From Deltaproteobacteria bacterium (GTDB lineage: Bacteria > Desulfobacterota > Desulfobacteria > C00003060 > C00003106): a stretch of DNA of 6,457 nucleotides. How positions within the stretch are numbered: the first letter of the stretch is position 1; each line of letters begins with the position of its first letter. Of the stretch, positions 1 to 6,457 are shown piece by piece. The notes beneath the pieces were generated by a model. That model was not told where the DNA came from. It worked only from the letters and a program-made list of their open reading frames with translations, and ran no database searches. Both the position numbers and the translations under genes were made by a program. The DNA is taken from the NCBI GenBank assembly GCA_019314005.1, contig JAFDAE010000286.1:1-6457 (forward strand), written 5' to 3'.

Positions 1-171
1 GCCATTGACGAGCGTGCCGTCATTGCCGTTACCAGACTTGTCGAGGGCAATGCTGCCCGTACCTTCGTCAAAGTTCCAATAGCCGGCCAAATCGGCGTTA
101 ACATTGCTGGCTAAAAGACTTAACACTAAGAATGCTACCAGGAGTTTCTGTTTCTTTTGCCCTTTATACAT
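1..171 (-). CDS. Secreted LamG/concanavalin A-like domain protein, N-terminal part (cut by left edge)
   Basis: Translating the minus strand from the ATG at 171-169 gives 57 residues that run off the window. Residues 1-26 form a classic Sec signal peptide: a lysine-rich start (MYKGQKKQK), a hydrophobic core (LLVAFLVLSLLA), and a likely cleavage after NVNA. The mature part opens with DLAGYWNFDEGTG and continues with DKSGNGNDGT, the standard start of LamG-like jelly-roll domains (Laminin_G_3 type), which usually bind carbohydrate or act as structural modules in exported proteins. The start is fixed by a near-perfect Shine-Dalgarno, AAGGAGGA, five bases upstream. The gene has its own promoter and a long leader, so it is probably transcribed apart from the URO-D gene before it. 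Most of the protein is missing, so any catalytic domain, sorting signal or repeat of the LamG unit cannot be judged. Confidence 0.85.
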   Translation of the reverse strand, partial: MYKGQKKQKLLVAFLVLSLLASNVNADLAGYWNFDEGTGSIALDKSGNGNDGTLVNG

Positions 172-176
172 GGTAA

Positions 177-184
177 TCCTCCTT
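177..184 (-). promoter_or_regulatory. Strong Shine-Dalgarno of the LamG protein gene
   Basis: On the minus strand the bases read AAGGAGGA, complementary to the 16S rRNA 3' end, five bases before the ATG at 171. This decides the start of a gene that is otherwise cut short by the window edge. Confidence 0.8.
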
Positions 185-205
185 TAGAAAGTCACATGGT
201 TATTC

Positions 206-300
206 TTGCGATTTGATCAGAGTCGCAATTTGTCATAGTCCAAAACAGCTACAGACGATGCTGTTGACGTGTGTCCTTGAAAGCGTTGAACACAACACGT
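206..300 (-). other. Hairpin-rich 5' leader of the LamG protein gene
   Basis: Between the predicted transcription start near 328 and the ATG at 171 lie about 155 untranslated bases with three consecutive inverted repeats. The first pairs 290-300 with 267-274 (ACGTGTGT-type stem with a 3-base bulge). The second pairs 260-265 with 244-249 (AACAGC/GCTGTT, 10-base loop). The third pairs 223-228 with 206-211 (TTGCGA/TCGCAA, 11-base loop). I do not recognise a known riboswitch: the conserved cores of c-di-GMP and cobalamin riboswitches are not visible. None of the stems is followed by a U-run, so they are not obvious terminators. The stems are short and could be chance; the long leader itself follows from the promoter call. 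Confidence 0.35.
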
Positions 301-334
301 AGTTCCAAATACCCATTCTCCAATTCTTTGTGGT

Positions 335-363
335 ATTATAGCATCTTTTTGACGGGGCGGCAA
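335..363 (-). promoter_or_regulatory. Sigma70-like promoter reading into the LamG protein gene
   Basis: On the minus strand there is a -35 box TTGCCG (363-358; four of six consensus bases), a 17-base spacer, and a perfect -10 box TATAAT (340-335). Transcription would start near 328 and run toward the LamG gene. It lies in the 252-base gap after the URO-D stop codon. Spacing and the perfect -10 make this the best promoter candidate in the window; no start site has been measured. Confidence 0.6.
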
Positions 364-423
364 GAAAAATTCCAACTTTGTTCAATAGGAATAGGAGAGC
401 CCCCGCCTGTCAACCCCGGTTTC

Positions 424-1620
424 TTAACGGTCTCGGCGCCTATTCCGGCCCGTATGTCTCGCGGTCAACTCGCGTGCGGCGTCGAACATGGCGACGATGT
501 TCTCGGCTGGGACGCCTGCCTGGATGTTGTGAACATTATTGAAGACGTAGCCGCCCCCAGGCTTGAAAATTTCGATATTCTCTCGGACATTCTCGCGAAC
601 TTGGTCGGCCGTTGCGAAGGGAAGCACATGCTGAGCATCAATGCCACCGCCCCAAAATACCAGCCGGTTGCCGTAGCCGGCCTTGAGTTCTCGCGGATCC
701 ATGCGGCCAGCACTGATCTGAACGGGATTGAGGATGTCTATGCCGTTATCGAGCAGCTCGTCGATCAAGTCTATCACGGAACCGCACGTGTGATACCAGA
801 CTTTGGCGGAGGTCAGTGACTTGATATGCTGGACGAGTTTCTTCTGGCGTGGTTTGACGACCTTTCGATAGAAAACGGGGCTGAACAGGGGGCCCGACTG
901 GCCGGCGATATCATCGCCTATCATCACGACGTCAACAAGATCGCCTATCGCAGCCAGGAAGCTGTCGTAGTAATCCATCCAGAAAGCCAGCGTTCTGTCC
1001 AAAAGGGCTTCGCAGAAGGCCGGATTGTCGATCATGTCGATAAACCATTTCTCCAGGCCCCGCATGTACCAGCATGTTTCGTATACGACTCCGCCGATGC
1101 CGGTCGATATCGCATAAGGCGTCTGCTCTCGCAGCTTTAGCGCTGCATCGCGAACGCCTGTGAAGCGAGTCGGGTCGTTGCCTTTGGGGAAGGGATAATC
1201 CGCCAGGTCGTCAATGGAGGCATCTGCCAGCGGATGATGCGATATGTCCATGTAAAGCTGCTGGTCATCGGGCATCGACCAAACAACGCCAAACTCATCC
1301 TTGAGGTCATGCCAGAGTCTGCCATTCCGCGTGTTCTGCTCGATGGTCCCCTCGAAGCTCTCAGGCCCATGGGCGAAGACGTAGCGAATATCGACGCCGA
1401 ATCGCTGCAAGACCTGCTCGCACGGTTGCGCAAGCTGCTGCACCGGGTCCATAATCGTCACCTCGTCATCGATATTCAGATGGTCCAGCAGGGCGATATA
1501 GGCGTTCTTATGTATTCCCGTCTGGAAGCCGCCGAGGTCGATGGGGACTCTGTCGGGAATCTCATGATTCAAAGCCTTCAGGACGCGCTGCCTCGGGCTC
1601 ATTGTCTCTCTGTTTGTCAT
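424..1620 (-). CDS. URO-D superfamily (MtaA-like) protein, possible methyltransferase
   Basis: The 398-residue product belongs to the uroporphyrinogen decarboxylase fold family (PF01208), but to the broad MtaA-like branch, not HemE. It opens with RVLKALNHEIPDRVPID, the usual start of that branch, and lacks the HemE arginine motif (RQAGRY). The family is a TIM barrel; members with known activity move methyl groups between corrinoid proteins and thiols using a zinc site of the form H-x-C...C. Here H277-T-C279 is present (VWYHTCGS), but no cysteine follows it; the C-terminal position instead reads NNVHNIQAG, so H364 or a neighbour may replace the third ligand (inference). The barrel end is seen in VFWGGGIDAQHVLPF near 321-335. 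The arginine-rich tail (GRNRRRDR) is unremarkable. It lies 63 bases after rhaT in the same direction and is probably co-transcribed. No corrinoid-binding protein or activator is visible. Family is certain; substrate unknown. Confidence 0.88.
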   Translation of the reverse strand: MTNRETMSPRQRVLKALNHEIPDRVPIDLGGFQTGIHKNAYIALLDHLNIDDEVTIMDPVQQLAQPCEQVLQRFGVDIRYVFAHGPESFEGTIEQNTRNGRLWHDLKDEFGVVWSMPDDQQLYMDISHHPLADASIDDLADYPFPKGNDPTRFTGVRDAALKLREQTPYAISTGIGGVVYETCWYMRGLEKWFIDMIDNPAFCEALLDRTLAFWMDYYDSFLAAIGDLVDVVMIGDDIAGQSGPLFSPVFYRKVVKPRQKKLVQHIKSLTSAKVWYHTCGSVIDLIDELLDNGIDILNPVQISAGRMDPRELKAGYGNRLVFWGGGIDAQHVLPFATADQVRENVRENIEIFKPGGGYVFNNVHNIQAGVPAENIVAMFDAARELTARHTGRNRRRDR

Positions 1621-1627
1621 TTGTTTG

Positions 1628-1634
1628 CTCTCCT
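1628..1634 (-). promoter_or_regulatory. Shine-Dalgarno of the URO-D-like gene
   Basis: The minus strand reads AGGAGAG seven bases before the ATG at 1620. This supports that ATG over the second in-frame methionine at codon 7. Confidence 0.65.
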
Positions 1635-1683
1635 GTCTTATCCTCGGCGAGAATTCACCGGGACGATTGGCCGGATGAAGTGT

Positions 1684-2730
1684 CTACATACCGAGCGAAG
1701 CCATGGCGTTGCCTGCGCCGATCAGCACGGTAGACAATACAACGACCAGGATTCCACAGACGACGATTCTCAATGTGCGTCGACTGGAGCCTTTCCATTC
1801 GTGCAGCAGCAACGCCCAGATGTTGCTGAAGACTATGATAAAGGCCATGTGCAGGGTCCAGCTCGAAAAATCATACTGGCCCATCTTCGTTGTGCCCATC
1901 CCATAAAACATGAACTGAAAGTACCACGTAATGCCCGCCAGAGCCGAGAACAAATAGTTGGCCATAAGCGATGTCTCACGGGCCTGGATATAGTCTTTGG
2001 TCGAACGGTTTCTTATATTCAGAATTACACACCAGATGAGATTTGTTGTGAATCCGCCGGCCAGAATCACCACGAGCACGGGACTGTTCTGCCAGAGAGG
2101 TCGGGTGCCGCTCTCGACGGCGAGATTGGCGATCGGCTTGCCCGCGACGATGCCAAAGGCCATGCAACTGCTCATGACGCCTGCAAATACCGCCACAATG
2201 AGACCGCGCAGAAAGTCGAATTCCCTGATGCTCGCGCGTTTTTGCTCGACGGACAATTCCCGCTCCTTGGACATGCCGGCCCATCCGCAAATGGAAATCC
2301 CCGCCAGACAAACCATAACGCCGCCCAGAATCACAATACCCGAGACGTTCGTGACCAGATCTGTGAAAGCGCCGGAGAATATTGGTGGGATAATCGTGCC
2401 AAATGCTGCGCAGAATCCGAGCGCAATCGCATAACCGAGAGATATACCCAGGTAGCGCATCGAGAGGCCAAACGTCAGGCCGCCAATGCCCCAGAGCACA
2501 CCGAATACGTAGCTCCAGATGACGCTGCCCACGGGCGCGCGACCAAGCACTGAGAACAGTTGCGGGACGGTCGCACACGCGATTACCCAAGGCATTATGA
2601 CCCAGGAAAACACACCACCTACGAGCCAGTAGCTCTCCCACGCCCAGTTGCGGACCTTCTTGAATGGGAGGTAGAAGCTGCCCGCGGCAAGGCCTCCCAC
2701 GGCATGTAAAAAGACACCCAATACGACCAT
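1684..2730 (-). CDS. rhaT: L-rhamnose/H+ symporter, RhaT family
   Basis: The 348-residue protein matches the RhaT family of the drug/metabolite transporter superfamily in length (E. coli RhaT is 344) and along its whole sequence. The diagnostic N-terminal stretch SFYLPFKKVRNWAWESYW parallels the E. coli FYAPFKKVKKWSWETMW region, and the late segment with MGQYDFSSWTLHM parallels its AQYDYISWMLHM region. About ten hydrophobic segments can be seen (roughly 1-20, 33-53, 66-88, 96-118, 130-150, 171-195, 215-238, 255-275, 290-310, 320-342), with a charged cytoplasmic loop near 154-171. It should import L-rhamnose with protons across the inner membrane, which fits the rhamnosidase gene upstream. The ATG at 2730 is the only usable start, since an in-frame TGA lies 42 bases upstream; the Shine-Dalgarno is weak (AGGGG, too far away). 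I see no convincing promoter in the 155-base gap before it, so it may rely on read-through. RhaT homologues in this kind of bacterium may carry other deoxysugars. Confidence 0.9.
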   Translation of the reverse strand: MVVLGVFLHAVGGLAAGSFYLPFKKVRNWAWESYWLVGGVFSWVIMPWVIACATVPQLFSVLGRAPVGSVIWSYVFGVLWGIGGLTFGLSMRYLGISLGYAIALGFCAAFGTIIPPIFSGAFTDLVTNVSGIVILGGVMVCLAGISICGWAGMSKERELSVEQKRASIREFDFLRGLIVAVFAGVMSSCMAFGIVAGKPIANLAVESGTRPLWQNSPVLVVILAGGFTTNLIWCVILNIRNRSTKDYIQARETSLMANYLFSALAGITWYFQFMFYGMGTTKMGQYDFSSWTLHMAFIIVFSNIWALLLHEWKGSSRRTLRIVVCGILVVVLSTVLIGAGNAMASLGM

Positions 2731-2885
2731 AACAAGTACCCGATTGCCCCTATTTTTCGTCGGCTTGCTTCATACGATATGGAGAATGAACAAAGTCACT
2801 GCCGTTGCGTTTTTTGGGCCAGCATAAATGGTAGAATAATACGTGACACAATTTAGCGTTCCATCCACTGTTCTCAACTCCGATT

Positions 2886-4596
2886 TCATTCGGGAATTGC
2901 ATAATAATCGACCCTCTGACTGATGTCCACCGGGCGGTAAGGATCCGATCCGCCGGCATTCTGGTACCAATAAGCCACACAGGAATAAAGCAAAGGCCAT
3001 GCATTCGCGTGATATTTTTCGAGACAACCTTCAAAAGAGGACATAAACGGCACGTTATCAGCAATCTGAAATCTGTTAACAGAGATGTGTCCGCGATTCT
3101 TTTCATTCAGTGTCTGATTTTGAAATGCACTTTCGAAATACTCAGGGGTACACCACGCATAGCCAAAATAATCCTCGGTACCTGTCCCAAACGTGGAGGG
3201 AAATTTCTCCCCGTCCACAAAGAATTTCTCATCGCCTTCACCCCACCAATACCTTTTGCAAGTAGCATCAATCAGAGGAATCATTTCTTCGGGGATATCC
3301 AGCAGCCCCTCTCGGGGTAATTCCTTTCTGATTACTCCTTTGGGGTTTGGATTCCAATTCGTTAAGCAGACGCCGCAAAACCTTCCTTTCCCCCTGGTGA
3401 TGAGAAGCGGCCAGTCAGGCCAACGATCTCCCCTCAAGTATCTTTCTCTGTCAACCCCGGGATAAGCATCCCGATGCCATTTCGCATGAAACCTCAGAAG
3501 TCGCTCTGCCGGTTTCTTCAAAGGAGTATACACAACCTCAAATCTCACATGACGTTCCCTCTTCCCATCGTTGGTCAACTTAATGCTGGCATTCTCCGCG
3601 AAAGGCATATACCAATTTGAATAAAAACCCTCATCCGTCATTCCCATCGGGAAAGAAGCATATTCATTTATTCCGGGAGCACTGCCGAAGAAATCTCCCA
3701 AGGGAGACCATACGCTTGGGGCAGGTTCATTATCCCACGCCATACTGATGGCCAATTCCCGCAGAAATGAAATGGGGTCATCCCCTTCGGCTATTTGGGG
3801 CTTCACATGCAAGGGGCTTCACATGCAACGAGGTAATGGCCTTTGCCCCCTCTATCAGGCACACCTGAACAGTCTCGCCCGGTGAAACACTGACGTTTCG
3901 TTGAATCTTCTCCCCCCTGGCTTTCTTGTTCAGATATCCTCCGGAATCAGAAAGAATCATATTCGCCCGTCCAAGAACAGCTTTCTCATTTTCATTGAAT
4001 GAGCCTCTGAAACTTGGGACAATAGTCCCTTCAGGAAAGGTGGAATACGTAAATTGGAAAAACTTCCCCCATCCTTCGCCAAAAACGATCTTGCATGATT
4101 TTTGAAAGGCGATCGGGACATAGCAATTAAATCCTCGGGCAACGGTGTGAACCAAGGCAGGATAAGGGAAATGATCCGAAGAAGCATTGAAAAATTCCAG
4201 GAAAGGCATGTTGACAACAGGTTCTGCATGGCCATCGATGAAGATTCTAATATGACCTTCTCTTGGCTTGGCAGACCAGATTCGCCAAATCACTCCGGGC
4301 CCCTCCATTTCTGCGGCAACAATATCCGATCCCTCTTTGCGTAAATAGCCGTCCCCATCCTGATTGGCGTGCCAATTCTCATAGCGGCCGCTTCTTGCGT
4401 TGTACTTGGAATCCCGGTTAAAACTGGTGATATTTCCGCATCTTTCACCTTCCACCGGAAATTCAGCCAGATGGTCAAAGGTGCAAAGTCGTTTGACAAC
4501 GTCTGCATATTTGAAGACTTTCCGGCCTGTTCCTCCATTACATGTTACACAAAATGCGACAACGAAGAAGCCAATACTCCATTTCTTAGATTTCAT
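2886..4596 (-). pseudogene. GH172 (DUF2961) glycoside hydrolase, split by a 16-bp duplication
   Basis: Two overlapping minus-strand frames together encode one GH172/DUF2961 protein. The first frame (4596-3778, 272 aa) starts with MKSKKWSIGFFVVAFCVTC, a signal peptide with no clean lipobox, followed by the N-terminal jelly-roll part (GPGVIWRIWSA, FIDGHAEPV). The second (from 3812 to 2886) carries the rest: LLRFHAKWHRD, RYWWGEGDEKFF and FGTGTEDYFGYAWC. Deleting one copy of the 16-base repeat at 3797-3828 rejoins them into 564 residues without any other change. In that restored protein E448 and E469 lie 21 residues apart, the same spacing as the catalytic pair I recall for the Bifidobacterium alpha-D-fructofuranosidase of this family (E270/E291). 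GH172 enzymes cleave furanosyl residues (alpha-D-fructofuranose, D-arabinofuranose); the substrate here is unknown. As written, the 272-residue product ends in eight non-native residues (LACEAPNS-type tail) and lacks both catalytic glutamates. The second part has only a TTG start without a ribosome site. It may be a true pseudogene, a reversible mutation, or an assembly error. Confidence 0.85.
3797..3828. repeat. Perfect 16-bp tandem duplication inside the GH172 gene
   Basis: The plus strand carries GGGGCTTCACATGCAA twice back to back, at 3797-3812 and 3813-3828. Sixteen is not a multiple of three, so the extra copy shifts the reading frame. On the coding strand both copies begin with TTGCATGTGAAGCCC (LHVKP), which is why the same peptide occurs at the end of the first frame and the beginning of the second. 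Confidence 0.95.
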
Positions 4597-4604
4597 TTGA
4601 ACAA

Positions 4605-4612
4605 ATCACCTC
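4605..4612 (-). promoter_or_regulatory. Shine-Dalgarno of the GH172 gene
   Basis: The minus strand reads GAGGTGAT, a full match to the anti-Shine-Dalgarno, eight bases before the ATG at 4596. It fixes the start at MKSKKW and shows that the translation signal of the broken gene is intact. Confidence 0.75.
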
Positions 4613-4666
4613 ATTGAAAGTTTATTCAGAACAACATTTCTTGATCGTTACAAAGATTTGATTTCA

Positions 4667-6457
4667 TCATTCCTGCAACGGGTCAAATGCGGTTGCCGGA
4701 ATTAACCGGACCGGGCCGGCCAGCCCCGATTCCATCACAGACCATTTGGCCGGATCCCCCAACCTTCCGTATGCGCCAAAAGATATGTCGACAGTGTAGA
4801 AGTGGGGGCGTTCAATGCCATTTTGTTCCATATACCTTATCCGGTTGGCAGCCAAATTGGTCACTCTCACCTTCAAGTCATTGTTCCCTGGCCGAAGCGC
4901 TTCCGTAATATTCACTTTGAAGGGAGCAGTTATCAAAGTGGCCACTTGCTGCCCGTTGACTTCCACTTGAGCACTGTGGAATACATCCCCCAAGTCAAGA
5001 ATCCAGTCATTACCCTGGATACCTGAAGGTCTTTGGAAAACAGCCGAATACTCTGCAGTTCCGGCAAACCATTTTGCTTCCTCAGATCCTTTCTCTGTCC
5101 AAGCAACCGGCTTGGCAGAAGAGAAGCCGGAAGGAATGACCGGCCCCCCTTCAAGAAAGCTTACATTCCATCCCGTAATTACGTGAGCACCATGAAGCTC
5201 CTCTTCATATTTCCACTCCGGTCCCTTCATGTTCCCCTGGAAAGTTCGCAGAATGCAGGTCTCTTCAGGTTCCAGTTGAAGAAAGACCTCTGTTCTCCCC
5301 TCCGCGTCTTTTCTGACAGTTGCCATTCCGGCAATCTCCCTCAACGGGTCAAAAATGGCTGCCGAGCCTGCATCCCTTGCAAGGGTTACAAACTTGCTTA
5401 TCCTGTGATCACTGACATTCTTGATAAAGTAGTGAAATCCTCCTTCGTACGACCGGCGCACAAATCTTAGTCCCTCCTTCACCATCGTTTCGCGGGGGAT
5501 ATTTGCCTCCTCCGGAAGGATCGGCTCTCCCTCTGGCGCTGTGATTAGAATCTTTCCCTGAGTCCTTTTTCTCATCCTGAAGTCGTGAATCCGTTCTACC
5601 TGTTCCTGGAATTGTTGCTGCCGCTCCCTGAGGTTGCCAAATCCCGGCACATCCCGGGGAAGTCCTCCTGAAAATACGATGGTTGCGCCCTTTTCAGCCA
5701 GATCTGTAAGGTAGTCCAGTGTCTGAACAGGCATAAATTCCACCTGAGGGATGACAACAGTCATGTAATCGTTTCCCCCGCCCGTAATCAGCTTCCCGTC
5801 CTCATATACCGTCTTCAAAATCTGCTGATCGGAGATGTAGTCAAAAGTAATTCCATCCTCTAGAAAAGCGGTTGCAGTTGTTTCCAAGTTCTTCGTGGGA
5901 ATAGGGAAGCGGACCCATCTTTCCTGGTGATGCCATATATCGTAAATGGGAAAATACAATAAGACATCATTATCCGGATCTCCGGACTGAAGAAACGAAG
6001 AGACCCGGGAGACATAGCTGTTCAGTTTCCAAAAATCCTTCCATATCGTATTGGCGGGTACGAAATGAACAGGGGCATAATAGAGCCAGCCGGGCCAGGT
6101 GGCTTCCTCAGGTGAATAGGTGGTACTGTGGTAATAGATCCTGTTTGAACCGTTCAGAAATATTTTATCAATTTCCTTATTCTTTGCCTCGCCTAATGAA
6201 TTATGAAAATGTCCGTGCATGAAAGTGGCGGTCTCCTGCGAAATGATCTTATTCCCGGTGACATGAGCAGCCGAAGATGCCATCATCCAAAAGGCATCGG
6301 GACGGGCAGGGCCGCCGAACCTCAAGTAGTTTGCGCCAGTATTCTCCGGCTGATCAGAAGCGCCCCAATTATCAAGCGGGTGAGCCGGACTGCCATGGGG
6401 CGCCTGGTTCAACGTCAGCACCCCCTTTTCATGGGCCCATTCAGTCCATGGTATTGT
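4667..6457 (-). CDS. GH106-type alpha-L-rhamnosidase, C-terminal part (cut by right edge)
   Basis: The frame is open to the window edge: before the GTG at 6421 the reading continues with TIPWTEWAHEKG, so 596 residues are visible and the true start lies outside. The conserved GH106 core is clear: LTLNQAPHGSP, then PENTGANYLRFGG, then SQETATFMHGHFHNSLGEAK, IDKIFLNGSNRIYYHST and TYSPEEATWPGWLYYAP. The sequence after DNDVLLYFPIYDIW is the following alpha/beta part. The last 150 residues or so form a beta-sandwich, galactose-binding-like domain (WILDLGDVFHSAQVEVNG, ending SGLAGPVRL). Family members hydrolyse terminal alpha-L-rhamnose from pectin (rhamnogalacturonan) or other glycans, usually outside the cytoplasm. 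The glutamate in SQET is a strong candidate for a catalytic or calcium-linked residue, but I cannot align it to a structure here. It ends 70 bases before the GH172 gene in the same direction, and rhaT two genes downstream fits rhamnose release. Export signal and the N-terminal half are not visible. Confidence 0.88.
   Translation of the reverse strand, partial: TIPWTEWAHEKGVLTLNQAPHGSPAHPLDNWGASDQPENTGANYLRFGGPARPDAFWMMASSAAHVTGNKIISQETATFMHGHFHNSLGEAKNKEIDKIFLNGSNRIYYHSTTYSPEEATWPGWLYYAPVHFVPANTIWKDFWKLNSYVSRVSSFLQSGDPDNDVLLYFPIYDIWHHQERWVRFPIPTKNLETTATAFLEDGITFDYISDQQILKTVYEDGKLITGGGNDYMTVVIPQVEFMPVQTLDYLTDLAEKGATIVFSGGLPRDVPGFGNLRERQQQFQEQVERIHDFRMRKRTQGKILITAPEGEPILPEEANIPRETMVKEGLRFVRRSYEGGFHYFIKNVSDHRISKFVTLARDAGSAAIFDPLREIAGMATVRKDAEGRTEVFLQLEPEETCILRTFQGNMKGPEWKYEEELHGAHVITGWNVSFLEGGPVIPSGFSSAKPVAWTEKGSEEAKWFAGTAEYSAVFQRPSGIQGNDWILDLGDVFHSAQVEVNGQQVATLITAPFKVNITEALRPGNNDLKVRVTNLAANRIRYMEQNGIERPHFYTVDISFGAYGRLGDPAKWSVMESGLAGPVRLIPATAFDPLQE

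Noticed and set aside
364..423. Rho-independent terminator after the URO-D gene
   Set aside because: The G-rich stretch after the stop codon does not form a stable stem, and the nearby T-run is not preceded by a hairpin.
271..1140. Plus-strand frames at 271-819 and 826-1140 that could look like two small genes
   Set aside because: They lie mostly antisense to the URO-D gene, have no family resemblance, and the first begins inside the leader of the LamG gene without a Shine-Dalgarno.
1234..2553. A 439-codon plus-strand open frame, longer than either gene it opposes
   Set aside because: It is antisense to URO-D and rhaT and spans the gap between them. Its translation is rich in His, Arg, Gln and Asp with no recognisable domain, as expected of a shadow of GC-rich genes. 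Both minus-strand proteins are clear family members.
2731..2885. Promoter for rhaT in the gap after GH172
   Set aside because: A TATTAT at 2841-2836 (minus strand) has no acceptable -35 at 16-18 bases, and other candidates match only half of the consensus.
2886..3812. The 308-codon second half of GH172 as an independent gene
   Set aside because: Its start is a TTG created by the repeat copy, without a ribosome-binding site, and the sequence begins in the middle of the family domain. It is the downstream half of a frameshifted gene.
3778..3830. Programmed ribosomal frameshifting joining the two GH172 frames
   Set aside because: There is no slippery heptamer at the junction, and an exact 16-base duplication fully explains the shift.
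6419..6421. GTG as the true start of the GH106 gene
   Set aside because: The frame stays open to the window edge and the 12 residues before it (TIPWTEWAHEKG) continue the conserved family sequence, so the start lies outside.

Overview
All recognisable genes in this 6.5 kb window lie on the minus strand, so in the direction of transcription it reads from the right edge to the left. The order is: the C-terminal 596 residues of a GH106-type alpha-L-rhamnosidase (cut by the right edge); a GH172/DUF2961 glycoside hydrolase broken by a 16-bp tandem duplication; a RhaT-type L-rhamnose/H+ symporter; a uroporphyrinogen-decarboxylase-fold (URO-D superfamily) protein; and, behind its own sigma70-like promoter and a hairpin-rich leader, the start of a secreted LamG/concanavalin-like protein cut by the left edge.

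The gene content resembles a polysaccharide-degrading bacterium of the Planctomycetes/Verrucomicrobia/Lentisphaerae (PVC) type, quite possibly from a metagenome assembly. The clues are GH106 and DUF2961 enzymes side by side, a RhaT-type transporter, a stand-alone URO-D-like protein of the MtaA-like rather than HemE type, and a secreted protein beginning with an 'AGYWNFDEGTG' LamG motif. There is no marker gene, so this placement is inference. Shine-Dalgarno sites are clear (AAGGAGGA, GAGGTGAT, AGGAGAG) and the promoter at 335-363 looks sigma70-like.

Region by region (minus strand). 6457-4667 is the GH106 C-terminal part. 4666-4597 is a 70-bp gap holding the GH172 Shine-Dalgarno. 4596-2886 is GH172, with the frame lost at 3797-3828. 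2885-2731 is a 155-bp gap in which I see no convincing terminator or promoter. 2730-1684 is rhaT. 1683-1621 is a 63-bp gap with the URO-D ribosome-binding site. 1620-424 is the URO-D-like gene. 423-172 holds a promoter and structured leader. 171-1 is the LamG protein start.

The likely logic is a small rhamnoside-use cluster: GH106 releases L-rhamnose from a glycan, GH172 (when intact) would remove a furanosyl residue such as D-fructofuranose or D-arabinofuranose, and RhaT imports the rhamnose. The URO-D-like protein has no assigned substrate; a methyl-transfer role is only a possibility. Intracellular rhamnose catabolic genes (isomerase, kinase, aldolase) are not in the window. I see no evidence of a mobile element, CRISPR array, tRNA or rRNA, and nothing that clearly amounts to a new biological system. 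The sharpest observation is the exact 16-bp duplication that splits the GH172 gene.
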